A stretch of 64,000 nt of DNA from Streptomyces sp. NBC_00683 (GCF_036226745.1 NZ_CP109013.1:8246001-8310000); one strand, 5' to 3'. Counted from the stretch's first letter, positions 48,896-58,184 are shown. Notes: generated by a model not told the origin, from the letters alone. Program-made: numbers and translations.

Positions 48896-50116
48896 ATGCG
48901 TGTCCTCTTGGTCGGAGCGGGAGGCGTGGGCACGGCGATCACCAGGATCGCGGCCCGCCGGCCCTTCTTCGAGCACATGACGGTCGCCGACTACGACCTT
49001 GAGCGTGCGGAGAAGGCCGTCGCGGCCCTGGGGGAGACCGGGCACCGGTTCAACGCTGTCCGGCTGGACGCCTCGGACCCCGCAGCGGTGCGCGCCGCCC
49101 TCGGCGAGAACCGCTGCGATGTGCTGCTCAACGCCACCGACCCCCGATTCGTGCTGCCCCTGTTCGAGGCGGCGCTGGCACACGGCGCGAACTACCTCGA
49201 CATGGCGATGTCCCTTTCCCGGCCGCACCCTGACCGTCCGTACGAGAAGTGCGGCGTCAAGCTGGGGGACGCCCAGTTCGAACGGGCTGCGGAGTGGGAG
49301 GAAGCGGGCCGTCTCGCGCTCGTGGGCATGGGCGTGGAGCCCGGCCTCGCCGATGTGTTCGCCCGGTACGCCTCCGACGAGCTCTTCGACGAGATCGAGG
49401 AGATCGGCATCCGCGACGGAGCCGATCTGGTCGTGGAGGGCTACGACTTCGCCCCCTCCTTCAGTATCTGGACGACCATCGAGGAGTGCCTGAACCCGCC
49501 GGTCGTGTACGAGGAGGGGCGCGGCTGGTTCACGACAGCGCCCTTCAGCGAACCGGAGCTCTTCGACTTCCCCGAAGGCATCGGGCCGGTCGAGTGCGTC
49601 AATGTCGAGCACGAGGAGGTGCTTCTCGTACCGCGCCATGTGAAGGCCGGGCGGGTCACGTTCAAGTACGGCCTGGGCGACGAGTTCATCGGGGTGCTGC
49701 GCGCGCTGCACAAACTGGGCCTCGACCGTACGGAGCCCGTCCGCGTGAACAGCGACAAGGGCGAGGTCCAGGTGTCGCCCCGTGATGTCGTCGCCGCCTG
49801 CCTCCCCGACCCGGCCGGGCTCGGCGAGCGGATGCACGGGAAGACGTGCGCGGGCACCTGGGTGAAGGGCACCAAGGACGGACGGCCCAGAGAGGTCTAC
49901 CTCTACCACGTGGTCGACAACCAGTGGTCCATGCGGGAGTACGGCTCCCAGGCCGTGGTCTGGCAGACCGCGATCAACCCCGTCGCCGCTCTCGAACTCA
50001 TCGCGCGCGGCACCTGGCACGCAGGCGGTGTGCTCGGCCCGGAGGCACTGCCTCCCCGGCCGTTCCTCGATCTGCTGACGGAGTACGGCGCACCGTGGCG
50101 CATGCGCGAACAGTGA
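48896..50116 (+). CDS. Saccharopine-dehydrogenase-like oxidoreductase
   Basis: 406 residues. The N-terminal Rossmann motif MRVLLVGAGGVGTAITRIAA is followed by CDVLLNATDPRFVLPLFEAALAHGANYLDMAMSLS, the saccharopine-dehydrogenase NADP domain pattern. The C-terminal domain contains GMGVEPGLADVFARYA, EECLNPPVVYEEGRGWFTT and KTCAGTWVKGTKDGRPREVYLYHVVD. The substrate is probably an amino-acid or amine adduct (saccharopine or carboxynorspermidine type). An amino-acid/polyamine permease gene follows 128 nt downstream, consistent with amino-acid or polyamine metabolism. The start is ATG at 48896 with AAGGAG at 48880-48885. Confidence 0.85.
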   Translation: MRVLLVGAGGVGTAITRIAARRPFFEHMTVADYDLERAEKAVAALGETGHRFNAVRLDASDPAAVRAALGENRCDVLLNATDPRFVLPLFEAALAHGANYLDMAMSLSRPHPDRPYEKCGVKLGDAQFERAAEWEEAGRLALVGMGVEPGLADVFARYASDELFDEIEEIGIRDGADLVVEGYDFAPSFSIWTTIEECLNPPVVYEEGRGWFTTAPFSEPELFDFPEGIGPVECVNVEHEEVLLVPRHVKAGRVTFKYGLGDEFIGVLRALHKLGLDRTEPVRVNSDKGEVQVSPRDVVAACLPDPAGLGERMHGKTCAGTWVKGTKDGRPREVYLYHVVDNQWSMREYGSQAVVWQTAINPVAALELIARGTWHAGGVLGPEALPPRPFLDLLTEYGAPWRMREQ

Positions 50117-50244
50117 CAGCTACGCCCGCCCGTGCCCCGTACGGCGGTGTCCTGCCCTGCCTGGGAGGCGCACCCGAAGGCGCCCAAATAGCATGAAGGG
50201 GGCGTATTCGCCCTTCTCTTCAGGCCGTTACGGAGCGAGGGAGC

Positions 50245-51741
50245 ATGGCAGAGGAACTGGCCGGACCACCAGCACCGCAGGCGACCTTGAAGCCGAACGC
50301 GATCGGCTTCGTCGACGCGCTGGTCATCGGATTGAACGCCACCTCCCCGGCCTACTCCGTGGCGGCCGTCATCGGACCGATCGTGGCACTCGTGGGCATC
50401 TACGCCCCCGGAGTGCTCTTTGCCTCCTTCGTGCCCATGCTGTTGATCGCCTCGGCGTTCTACTACCTCAACAAGGTGGACCAGGACTGCGGCACCACGT
50501 TCTCGTGGGTGACACGCGCGATGGGGCCGTGGACCGGGTGGCTCGGCGGCTGGGCCATCGCGATGACCGGCGTTCTGGTGGTCGGGTCGCTGGCGGACGT
50601 CGCCGTCAGCTTCGCCCTGATGGCCGTCGGCCTCGACAGCTGGGTCGAGAACGACTTCGTGCGTCAGCTTCTCACCGTCATCCTGATCCTGGTCATGACG
50701 GGTCTGTGCGTCATCGGCACAGAACTCTCGGCGAAGGTCCAGAACGTTCTCATCCTGGCCCAGGTGGCCTTCCTGCTGGTCTTCGTGATCGTGGCGCTCT
50801 ACCGCGTCTACGCGGGTACGACCGATTTCGATTCCGTCAAACCCTCGGTCGATTGGCTCAACCCCTTCGGGGCGGGTGGCGCGGCGCTCACCAGCGGGCT
50901 GCTCCTGGGTGTGTTCATCTACTGGGGCTGGGAGTCGGCCGTCAACCTCACCGAAGAAGTCGAGGACTCCGCCACCGCTCCCGGCAAGGCCGGCGTCTGG
51001 TCCACCGTCATTCTGCTGGTGACCTACCTGTCCGTCGGCTTCGCGGTCGTGGGCTTCGCCGGAACGGCATACCTCGCCGACAACGCCGACGAGGAGGAGT
51101 TCATCTTCGCCCTCCTCGCCGGTGAGGTGATGGGCGGCTGGGACTGGATCGTGCTGCTCGCGGTCTCCACGTCCGCGCTGGCCTCGACCCAGACCACCAT
51201 CATCCCCGCATCGCGCACAGCGCTGTCGATGGCCCGCCGCCACGCGCTGCCGGCACAGTTCGCGCGTATCCACCCCCGGTTCCGCACCCCTGACGTGAGC
51301 ACCTGGTGGGTGGCCGGCATCGCCATCGCCTGGTACCTCATCGTCAACCGGATCAGTGAGAACGCCCTCTTCGACTCGCTGACGGCCCTGTCCCTGCTGA
51401 TCGCCTTCTACTACGCACTCACGGGTGTGGCCTGTGTGATCTACTACCGCCGCCACCTGACGGAGAGCCTCCGCAACCTCGTCCTCATCGGCCTCGGCCC
51501 GCTGATCGGCGCAGGGCTGCTGACCTGGCTGCTCGTACGGTCGGTGATCGACATGGCGGACCCGGAGAACTCCTACACCGGAACCTCGTGGTTCGGGCTC
51601 GGCCCGCCGCTCGTCATCGGCATCGGCATCAGCCTGCTGGGTGTGGTGATCATGGTGGTGTGGCGTCTCAGGTCGGCCACCTTCTGGACCGAGCGGCGGA
51701 GTGTGGTCGACCCGGACCTCGTACACGGCAAGGAGACCTGA
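50245..51741 (+). CDS. APC-family amino-acid/polyamine permease
   Basis: 498 residues with about 12-14 membrane helices. The APC N-terminal signature is KPNAIGFVDALVIGLNATSPAYSVAAVIG, and GVFIYWGWESAVNLTEEVEDS matches helix 6 of the superfamily. Substrate is unknown; adjacency to the saccharopine-dehydrogenase-like gene suggests an amino acid or polyamine. The stop overlaps the ATG of the universal-stress-protein gene by one base (51741), indicating coupled translation. RBS CGAGGGAG is at 50234-50241. Confidence 0.9.
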   Translation: MAEELAGPPAPQATLKPNAIGFVDALVIGLNATSPAYSVAAVIGPIVALVGIYAPGVLFASFVPMLLIASAFYYLNKVDQDCGTTFSWVTRAMGPWTGWLGGWAIAMTGVLVVGSLADVAVSFALMAVGLDSWVENDFVRQLLTVILILVMTGLCVIGTELSAKVQNVLILAQVAFLLVFVIVALYRVYAGTTDFDSVKPSVDWLNPFGAGGAALTSGLLLGVFIYWGWESAVNLTEEVEDSATAPGKAGVWSTVILLVTYLSVGFAVVGFAGTAYLADNADEEEFIFALLAGEVMGGWDWIVLLAVSTSALASTQTTIIPASRTALSMARRHALPAQFARIHPRFRTPDVSTWWVAGIAIAWYLIVNRISENALFDSLTALSLLIAFYYALTGVACVIYYRRHLTESLRNLVLIGLGPLIGAGLLTWLLVRSVIDMADPENSYTGTSWFGLGPPLVIGIGISLLGVVIMVVWRLRSATFWTERRSVVDPDLVHGKET

Positions 51742-52157
51742 TGTCGGTGGTTCTCGGGTACGACGAGTCGCCCGGTGCCGCGCGCGCTCTGCGCATCGCG
51801 ATCGAGGTGGCCGCGGCGTTCGGCGAGCGACTCGTCCTGGTCTACGGAGCGGCGCCTCCCGGCCCGACCGGCGAGGAGTACAGGTCCCACTACGAAGCCA
51901 TCCGCCAGGCGGGGCGTACCGGCCTGGAGCATGCCGTCGAGGCCGCCGACGAGGCCGGCGTACCCGCCGCCGTCGAGGTCATCGACAAGAACCCGGCCCA
52001 GGCGCTGATCGACGCCGCCTCACGCCACGGGGCGCGGGTCATCGTCGTCGGCAGCTGGGGCGAGAGCCCCATGCGGGGCGCTCTGCTCGGCTCGACCCCG
52101 CACAAGCTCCTGCACCTGTCGACGGTACCGGTGCTCTGCGTGCCGACCGAGGTATGA
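51741..52157 (+). CDS. Universal stress protein
   Basis: 138-residue UspA-family protein: VVLGYDESPGAARALRIAIEVAAAFG at the N-terminus, and the nucleotide-binding pattern GSWGESPMRGALLGSTPHKLLHLSTVPVLCVP near the C-terminus (G-2x-G-9x-G-S/T type). It probably binds ATP or another nucleotide and modulates the permease encoded immediately upstream, an arrangement seen for APC-type transporters. The overlap of start and stop codons supports coupled expression. Confidence 0.92.
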   Translation: MSVVLGYDESPGAARALRIAIEVAAAFGERLVLVYGAAPPGPTGEEYRSHYEAIRQAGRTGLEHAVEAADEAGVPAAVEVIDKNPAQALIDAASRHGARVIVVGSWGESPMRGALLGSTPHKLLHLSTVPVLCVPTEV

Positions 52158-52179
52158 GCCGCAGCCGGCGGGGGAGCCC

Positions 52180-52797
52180 TCAGCGAAGCGCGGGGCCGGC
52201 CTCGCCGTCGGTGCGCTGCCGCCTGTAATGGCGTGCCGCACGGGCACGGTTCCCGCAGGACGGCTTGCACCATTCCTGCCGTCCGTGGCTCTTGACGAAG
52301 TAGCGCACGCAACGGGGTGCGGTACAGGCCCGGAGCTCCACATGCCGGGGGCCGCTCAGGAAGTCGATGGCGGCGCGGGCGAGTTGTGAGACGAGCCGGA
52401 CGGACGGGTCGTCCTCCGCCGACAACAGCCGTGCGGTGGGGGCTCCTTCGAGGGGCCAGTCGAGCTGCGGAGCGACCGGTTCCCGGGCAGCGACCGTGTT
52501 GAGATGGGCGATGGCCCGGTCGGCAGGCATCAGCCGGTGGGCGTCCGCGGGGCTGGGGGGAGCGGGACTGACCACGCGGGCGAACAGGGCCCGGACCGCC
52601 CGCCGCAGTTCGATGACCGCGAGCCTGAGGTTCTCGTCCACCACGAGTTCGCCGGGCCGGACGGGGCCGCCGAGCAGTTCGCCCTGACTGCGGATCCAGA
52701 GGGCCGTCTCCCGGACCGTGGCGAGGTCGTCGGTGACGCCGCCGTCTCCGTCGTGGCGAATCGTGCTCGCCAGTTCCAGCGCAAGCCAGCGTTCCAT
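52180..52797 (-). CDS. CGNR zinc-finger transcriptional regulator (ABATE domain)
   Basis: 205 residues. The N-terminal ABATE-like ligand domain (about 1-140) is followed by the CGNR zinc finger (about 160-200): CTAPRCVRYFVKSHGRQEWCKPSCGNRARAARHYRR, where the four Cys bind zinc and CGNR is diagnostic. These are small DNA-binding regulators of poorly known signals. The start is ATG at 52797 with GGGAAG upstream. It is divergent from the phosphoesterase gene, with a 28-bp inverted repeat between them that it may bind. Confidence 0.88.
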   Translation of the reverse strand: MERWLALELASTIRHDGDGGVTDDLATVRETALWIRSQGELLGGPVRPGELVVDENLRLAVIELRRAVRALFARVVSPAPPSPADAHRLMPADRAIAHLNTVAAREPVAPQLDWPLEGAPTARLLSAEDDPSVRLVSQLARAAIDFLSGPRHVELRACTAPRCVRYFVKSHGRQEWCKPSCGNRARAARHYRRQRTDGEAGPALR

Positions 52798-52868
52798 GAG
52801 AGCTTCCCTGTCCTTTCCGTGACCGGTCGTCAACCACTTGAGTGCATCTCGCCGCACCCCTAGAGTAC

Positions 52869-52896
52869 CTAACGGTAAATCCAGTTTTTCCGTTAG
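52869..52896. promoter_or_regulatory. Inverted repeat, probable operator of the CGNR/phosphoesterase pair
   Basis: The arms CTAACGG (52869-52875) and CCGTTAG (52890-52896), extended by a matching AAA/TTT, lie in an unusually AT-rich patch between the divergent CGNR regulator and phosphoesterase genes. Confidence 0.6.
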
Positions 52897-52969
52897 ATGT
52901 TGAGGTGGCGTCACCACGCCCGGCGCAGGCCGGCGGCTCGTGAACGCCACCGGAGAAGAAGGAGGAGCG

Positions 52970-53710
52970 ATGACGCTGCTGGCGCACATCAGCGACCTGC
53001 ACCTGGACGGGACCGAGAGGGCGACGCGACGTGCCACTCGCGTCATGGACCACCTGCGCGCCCTGCCGCATCCGGTCGACGCCGTCCTGGTCACCGGGGA
53101 CATCGCCGATCACGGCGAGGAGGCCGAGTACGAGGAGGCGAAAGGCATCCTGGCCGCCTCCTTCCCCGTGCTGACCTGCCCCGGCAACCACGATTCGCGC
53201 CCCGCCTACCGCAAGGCCCTGCTGGGCGAGGCGCCCGAGCGCGGCCCCGTCAACGAGGTCCACCACATCACCGGCACCGCGATCCTGATGTGCGACTCCA
53301 CCATCCCGGGCCGTGACGAGGGACGCCTCGACGCCCGGACGCTGGCCTGGATCGACGCCACACTCGATGCCCTGCCGCAGGGGACGCCGGCGCTGATCGC
53401 CTTCCACCAGCCGCCGGTCGACCTCCATCACCCGCTCCCCGACTCAGGCAAGCTCGAACAGCCCGGGGACCTGGCCGACTTGCTCGGTCGGCACTCGCGG
53501 GTCGCCGCGGTTCTCACCGGCCATGCCCACACCGCGGCCGCCTCGACCTTCGCCGGGCTTCCGCTGATCGTCGGACCGGCCGTCACCTGGACCCTGCGCA
53601 TGCCATGGGAGGGAAGCGCCCCCGCGGACCGCGAGCAGCCACCCGGACTCGCCTTCCACGTCCTCGACGACCAGGCACGGCTGACCACGCACTTCCGCGT
53701 CGTGCTCTGA
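52970..53710 (+). CDS. Calcineurin-like metallophosphoesterase
   Basis: 246 residues of the CpdA/Icc-like group. The dimetal motifs are all present: HISDLHLDG (D-x-H), VTGDIADHG (GD), CPGNHDSR (GNHD), a His in IAFHQPPV, and the final GHAHTAAA (GHxH). It probably acts on a nucleotide or phosphodiester; cAMP phosphodiesterase is possible. The start is ATG at 52970 with GGAGGAG at 52961-52967. Expression may be controlled by the divergent CGNR protein. Confidence 0.9.
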   Translation: MTLLAHISDLHLDGTERATRRATRVMDHLRALPHPVDAVLVTGDIADHGEEAEYEEAKGILAASFPVLTCPGNHDSRPAYRKALLGEAPERGPVNEVHHITGTAILMCDSTIPGRDEGRLDARTLAWIDATLDALPQGTPALIAFHQPPVDLHHPLPDSGKLEQPGDLADLLGRHSRVAAVLTGHAHTAAASTFAGLPLIVGPAVTWTLRMPWEGSAPADREQPPGLAFHVLDDQARLTTHFRVVL

Positions 53711-53799
53711 GCCTTCCGTCGGCCCGATTCCCGGAGGAGCTACGGGCCGTTTCCGGGCGTCACCGCAGGCTGTCGGGGCCGGTGTCCGGCCCGGGACGC

Positions 53800-54411
53800 C
53801 TACGCGTCGGCCCCGTACGTCCCGTACTCCGGCAGTCCTGTCGATTCGTACGTGTGGATCGCCAGTCCGCCCGGTGTCGTCCGACTGCTCAGGAGCCGTA
53901 GGCCGGCCGGGGCGCCGCCGTCCGGGAACAGGCGGCGGCCCGTGCCCACGACCACCGGGGCGATCACGAGACGCAGTTCGTCGACCAGCCCCGCGGCCAC
54001 CAGGGACTGGCCCAGCCGGCCGCTGCCGTGGATCTGGAGCTCGCGGCCGGACTGCTGCTTCAGCTCGGCGACCTGGGCAGGGATGTCGCCGGACAGGATC
54101 GTGGTCGGGTCCCACTCGGCCTCGACCAGGCTGTGGGAGGCGACGTACTTCGGCAGGCCGTTCAAGATGCCGGCGAACGGGTGCTCGGTCATCCGCGGCC
54201 AGTCCCTGGCGAAGTTCAGGTAGGTGCGGCGGCCGAACAGGAACGCGTCCGCCGCGTCGAGCCAGGTGCCGGCCTGCCGTTCGAACTCCTCGTCCATGTG
54301 CGGCACGAACCAGCCGCCCCGGGTGAACCCGTCACTGGTGTCCTCGTCCGGCGATCCCGGGCCCTGGTAGACGCCGTCCAGCGACAGGAACTCCTGCAGT
54401 ACCAATCTCAT
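53800..54411 (-). CDS. Dihydrofolate-reductase-like (RibD C-terminal) protein
   Basis: 203 residues of the RibD_C/DHFR fold: RLVLQEFLSLDGVYQGPG at the start, DAFLFGRRTYLNFARDWP, and LQIHGSGRLGQSLVAAGLVDELRLVIAPVVVGTGRRLFPDG as the NADPH-binding and strand region. This is the common Streptomyces 'dihydrofolate reductase family' protein; substrate unknown. The start is ATG at 54411 (MRLVLQEF). It is convergent with the phosphoesterase gene. Confidence 0.87.
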   Translation of the reverse strand: MRLVLQEFLSLDGVYQGPGSPDEDTSDGFTRGGWFVPHMDEEFERQAGTWLDAADAFLFGRRTYLNFARDWPRMTEHPFAGILNGLPKYVASHSLVEAEWDPTTILSGDIPAQVAELKQQSGRELQIHGSGRLGQSLVAAGLVDELRLVIAPVVVGTGRRLFPDGGAPAGLRLLSSRTTPGGLAIHTYESTGLPEYGTYGADA

Positions 54412-54695
54412 CGCGCACCACTCTCTCTTGGGCACCGGATGTGGCCGTCCCTCCCCCTGAGACACCGTGCCGCCGGAAAACTCATCGGTCCGAGCTCCGC
54501 GGATCGCGGGCTCCCCCTCACAGAACCAGATGACGCTGATGTTCGCCGTCACCGTCATACGGACGGCTGTCCGTGGTGTGCCGGGACGGGGCGACGCCCC
54601 GCACCGCTGCGCCGGTTCCCGTGTCCGGACGCACGGACAGCCGTTCCGGACGCTCAGCCATGGCAGCTCGGGGCCCACCGGGACACGCTTGCGTC

Positions 54696-55559
54696 ATGAC
54701 ACAGAAAGACGAGAAGGCGCCCGTCGAAGTGCTCGTGACCGGTGGTACCGGCAAGACCGGCCGCAGGGTCGTGGCCCGCCTCCGCGAACAGGGCGTGCGG
54801 ACACGTGCGGCGTCGCGGTCCGGGGAGACCCGGTTCGACTGGGCGGACCCGAACACCTGGAAGGCCGCCCTGGAAGGAGCCACCGCCGTCTACATCGTTC
54901 CGCTGGACACCTCGCCCTCGCCGACGCCTGCCCTGGTCGAGCAGGCAGTCGCGAGCGGGGTGGAGCGGCTGGTGCTGCTCTCCGCCCGGGGCGTCGACGT
55001 GCCCGGCTACTTCGGCGACGCCTACGAAGGCGAAGGGCCGCACATGGAGAGCGAGGCGGCCGTGCGGGCCTCCGGGGCGGACTGGACCATCCTGCGGCCC
55101 GGCTGGTTCGCCCAGAACTTCAGCGAAGGGGTCTTCCTCGACGGCGTGAAGGGCGGCGAACTCGCGCTGCCCGTCGGGGACGGAGCCGCCGCGTACGTCG
55201 ACGCGGACGACATCGCGGCAGTGGCCGTCGCCGCGCTCACCGCGGACGGTCACACCGGCGAGGTGTACGAGCTGTCGGGGCCCCGGGCGCTCGGCCTCGC
55301 CGAAGTGCTCGACGAGATCGCGAGGGCGACAGGCCGGCGTGCCTCGTACGTCGAAGTGGACGATGCCGCGTTCAGGGCCGGGCTCGTGGCCGAAGGAATG
55401 CCGGAGGCCGAGGCCGGGCTCTGGGCCGATGCGCTGCTGCCGATCCGTACGGGCAGGGAGGCCCAGGTGTCCGACGGGGTGCGGCGGGCGCTCGGCCGGG
55501 CACCGCGTGACTTCGCCGACTTCGTCCGGGACGCGGCAGCCGAAGGGGCCTGGCGCTGA
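54696..55559 (+). CDS. NmrA-like NAD(P)H-binding protein, copy 1
   Basis: 287 residues of the atypical short-chain dehydrogenase/NmrA type. The Rossmann motif is VLVTGGTGKTGRRVVARL (about 12-29); WTILRPGWFAQNF and YELSGPRALGLAEV are hallmark segments of this group (YtfG/QorB or NmrA-like). It probably reduces a quinone or senses NADP(H). A related gene lies at 56662-57555, with the AraC regulator gene between them. The start is ATG at 54696. Confidence 0.87.
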   Translation: MTQKDEKAPVEVLVTGGTGKTGRRVVARLREQGVRTRAASRSGETRFDWADPNTWKAALEGATAVYIVPLDTSPSPTPALVEQAVASGVERLVLLSARGVDVPGYFGDAYEGEGPHMESEAAVRASGADWTILRPGWFAQNFSEGVFLDGVKGGELALPVGDGAAAYVDADDIAAVAVAALTADGHTGEVYELSGPRALGLAEVLDEIARATGRRASYVEVDDAAFRAGLVAEGMPEAEAGLWADALLPIRTGREAQVSDGVRRALGRAPRDFADFVRDAAAEGAWR

Positions 55560-55617
55560 GCCGTTGCGGCTGAGGGGGCGTACGGGTGGGCCGATGCCCG
55601 TACGCCCCCCATCGCGT

Positions 55618-56559
55618 TCAGGCTGTCGGGGCGCCTGCCCGGGCCGGTGTGCGCGAGACGGCCTCCTGGCGATACGTGCTCGGGCTCTCGCCCCGAAGCC
55701 GCTTGAACGCCGCGCTGAAACCGAACGCGTCCGCGTACCCGACCCTGCGCGCGATCGCCGCCACGGTCAGCTCGGGGCGGTTCAGCAGATCGGCGGCCAA
55801 GGTCATCCGCCACTCCGTCAGATACGCGACCGGAGCCTCCCCGACGAGCTCGGTGAACCGTTTGGCAAGTGTCGTGCGCGACACTCCGGACCGGGCCGCG
55901 AGGCCCGCCGTCGTCCAGGGGTGCGCCGGGTCCTCGTGTATCGCCTGCAGCGCGGGACCCGCCACCTCGTCCCCGAGTGCCTGGTACCACCCCGGCGGCT
56001 CGGCCTCGGGGCTGTCGAACCAGTCCCGGAGCGTGCACACCAGCAGCCAGTCCAGCAACCGGTCGAGCACGATCTGACGGCCCGGACGGGCCCCGGCTAT
56101 CTGCACCTCCAAGTAGTCCCGCATCGCCGTGCAGTCATGGCCCTCCGGTACGACGAGAGCCGGGGGCAGGACCCGGAGCAGCCGTTGCGGCACCTGGGCC
56201 CGCACGTCGTAGGCGGCAGCCAACAGGACCGTGGGCCCGCTGAGTTCGTGATCCGTGTCCTGACCGCCTCCCGTCCCCTCGCTCCAGCGCACCTCCCGCG
56301 CGCCCGCTCCCGGTTCCCGGGTGATGTCGTCGGTGAAGGTGAAGGGCGCCGGGCCCCGGACGATCGCGGCCTCACCGAGTCCTACGTGCCGCGGCTCACC
56401 GCCCTCCGGCACGATCCACCCGGCACCCCGCATCGGCACACAGAAGGTCAGATACGCCCCGTCGGTGAACCGCAGCGACCACGGCGGCCACAGCATCGAC
56501 CGGCCGAACACCGCGCCCCGGCCCCGCACACTCCGCAACAACTCGTCGAACACGTCCAT
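55618..56559 (-). CDS. AraC-family transcriptional regulator (cupin_6 type)
   Basis: 313 residues. The N-terminal cupin_6-like sensor (about 10-190; LRFTDGAYLTFCVPMRGAGWIVPEGG) is followed by a C-terminal AraC double HTH (about 205-300; TAGLAARSGVSRTTLAKRFTELVGEAPVAYLTEWRM and AIARRVGYADAFGFSAAFKRLRGESPSTYR). The start is ATG at 56559. It diverges from the second NmrA-like gene (102-nt gap) and converges with the first, so it probably regulates one or both. Confidence 0.92.
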   Translation of the reverse strand: MDVFDELLRSVRGRGAVFGRSMLWPPWSLRFTDGAYLTFCVPMRGAGWIVPEGGEPRHVGLGEAAIVRGPAPFTFTDDITREPGAGAREVRWSEGTGGGQDTDHELSGPTVLLAAAYDVRAQVPQRLLRVLPPALVVPEGHDCTAMRDYLEVQIAGARPGRQIVLDRLLDWLLVCTLRDWFDSPEAEPPGWYQALGDEVAGPALQAIHEDPAHPWTTAGLAARSGVSRTTLAKRFTELVGEAPVAYLTEWRMTLAADLLNRPELTVAAIARRVGYADAFGFSAAFKRLRGESPSTYRQEAVSRTPARAGAPTA

Positions 56560-56661
56560 GGCGCAACGATATGCAGCCCGCCGCACCGCCACGGACGATC
56601 GCCTATGGACCGCGGACGGGCGGCTATGTTCCGGCCGCCGCGGCCGCGATGGACTTGGCCC

Positions 56662-57555
56662 ATGACGCATACGAAGAAGGCTCATCGACCGCAGCGGCCC
56701 GCAGCCGGCACGCACACCGTTCCCACCGACGTCCTCGTACTCGGGGCCACCGGCAAGACCGGCCGCCGTGTCGCGGCCCGTCTGCGCGAGGCCGGTACGG
56801 GACGGGTGCGGGCGGCCTCCCGTACCGGCGAGTTCAGGTTCGACTGGACCCTGCCCGAAACCTGGGAGCCCGTACTGGCGGGGGCAGAGGCCGTCTACCT
56901 CGTGGCGCCCGACGACCCTGGCCCGGTGCTGCCGTTCGTGACGCAGGCCGCTGCGGCGGGCGTACGTCGTTTCGTGGCCCTGTCCGGCCACGGCATCGAC
57001 AAAGAGACAAGTGGCGGCTTCGGCGCGGGCATGCTGACGGCGGAGGCTGCGGTGCGGTCGTCAGGGGCGGAGTGGACGGTCCTCAGGCCGAACAACTTCT
57101 TCCAGAACTTCGACGAGGACCTCTGGCTGGGTCCGCTGCGCGCCGGCCGGCTGGGCGTGCCCATCGGCGACGTGCCCGAACCGTTCGTCGACGCCGACGA
57201 CGTGGCCGAAGTCGCGGCAGCCGTTCTCACCCGTGGTGGCCACGCGGGCCGGGTCTACGAACTGTCCGGCCCCCGCGCACTCACCTTCGCCGACGCAACG
57301 GAGACGATCGCCCGCGCGGCCGGCCACGCCATCCGGTACGTGGAACTGACACCCGCCGCCTACCGTGCCGAACTCCTCGCCGAAGGCTGGCCGGAGGCGG
57401 CCGCGGACGCGCTCGGCGCCATGTTCGCCCTGCACCGTGCCGGGCACTCGGCGGACGTCGCCGACGGCGTCCAACAGGTACTGGACCGCGCCCCGGCGGA
57501 CCTGGAGCCCTGGGCGCGCCGTATCGCGGCCCGGGGAACGTGGGCTGCGGTCTGA
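56662..57555 (+). CDS. NmrA-like NAD(P)H-binding protein, copy 2
   Basis: 297 residues, clearly paralogous to the protein at 54696-55559: DVLVLGATGKTGRRVAARL, a WTVLRPNNFFQNF segment and YELSGPRALTFADATETIARAAGH align throughout. The N-terminal 20 residues are an unrelated basic extension. The catalytic role is unknown. It is divergent from the AraC regulator gene, which fits AraC-controlled expression. The start is ATG at 56662; Met at later positions is possible. Confidence 0.87.
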   Translation: MTHTKKAHRPQRPAAGTHTVPTDVLVLGATGKTGRRVAARLREAGTGRVRAASRTGEFRFDWTLPETWEPVLAGAEAVYLVAPDDPGPVLPFVTQAAAAGVRRFVALSGHGIDKETSGGFGAGMLTAEAAVRSSGAEWTVLRPNNFFQNFDEDLWLGPLRAGRLGVPIGDVPEPFVDADDVAEVAAAVLTRGGHAGRVYELSGPRALTFADATETIARAAGHAIRYVELTPAAYRAELLAEGWPEAAADALGAMFALHRAGHSADVADGVQQVLDRAPADLEPWARRIAARGTWAAV

Positions 57556-57596
57556 GTTCCGGCGTCCGGCCCCGGGCGCCCCGCCGCGGACGCCGC

Positions 57597-58091
57597 TCAG
57601 GCGGCAGGGACGGAGAACAGCAGACAACTGCTGGTCGCGTGGGCGAGCAGACGGTCCGCGGTATCGAACAGCTGCGCCTCGGCGAGCGCGGTGCGGCGGC
57701 CGCTGCTGACGACTCTGCCCACAGCCCGGACCCTGCCGGTCTCGACAGTGACCGGGCGCAGGAACTTCACGGTCAGGTCGAGGGAGGTGTATCCGGTGCC
57801 GCGCGGCAGCGTGGACTGGACGGCGCAGCCGGCCGCGGAGTCGAGCAGGGTGGCGAAGATGCCGCCGTGCACGCTGCCGATGGGGTTGTAGTGCTCTTCT
57901 CCCGGGAGCAGTGAGAACACGGCGCGTCCGTGTTCGACCTCGTCGAGGGTGAAGTCCACGGTCGCTCCGACCGGGGGTCCGGGGAGGCGGCCGGCCGCGA
58001 TGTCACGGAGGAACTCCAGGCCGGTGCCCCGGCCGACGGCGGCTGCCGTGACGGCCGGATCCTGCCATTCGTACGTGCGAGATCGCCCCAC
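57597..58091 (-). CDS. PaaI-family thioesterase (hotdog fold)
   Basis: 164 residues. The PaaI/4HBT hotdog signature is HYNPIGSVHGGIFATLLDSAAGCAV (Asn, Gly-Gly and Asp as in PaaI), followed by YTSLDLTVKFLRPVTVETGRV. It hydrolyses acyl- or aryl-CoA thioesters; the physiological substrate is unknown. The start is ATG at 58091. The promoter TTGACA-17-TAGCTT lies at 58154-58126. It is divergent from the HxlR regulator gene. Confidence 0.9.
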   Translation of the reverse strand: MGRSRTYEWQDPAVTAAAVGRGTGLEFLRDIAAGRLPGPPVGATVDFTLDEVEHGRAVFSLLPGEEHYNPIGSVHGGIFATLLDSAAGCAVQSTLPRGTGYTSLDLTVKFLRPVTVETGRVRAVGRVVSSGRRTALAEAQLFDTADRLLAHATSSCLLFSVPAA

Positions 58092-58125
58092 GGTGCTGCC
58101 CCTCCATCGCTGACTTCGTCAGATG

Positions 58126-58154
58126 AAGCTAGCCAGGTCGCAGCTGACTGTCAA
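58126..58154 (-). promoter_or_regulatory. Sigma-HrdB-like promoter of the PaaI gene
   Basis: On the minus strand TTGACA (58154-58149) is followed by a 17-nt spacer and TAGCTT (58131-58126). A TGACT/AGTCA inverted repeat at 58145-58165 overlaps the -35 and may be the HxlR site. Confidence 0.65.
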
Positions 58155-58184
58155 TAATGAAGTCAAGCGGTCTATCATAGCCGG

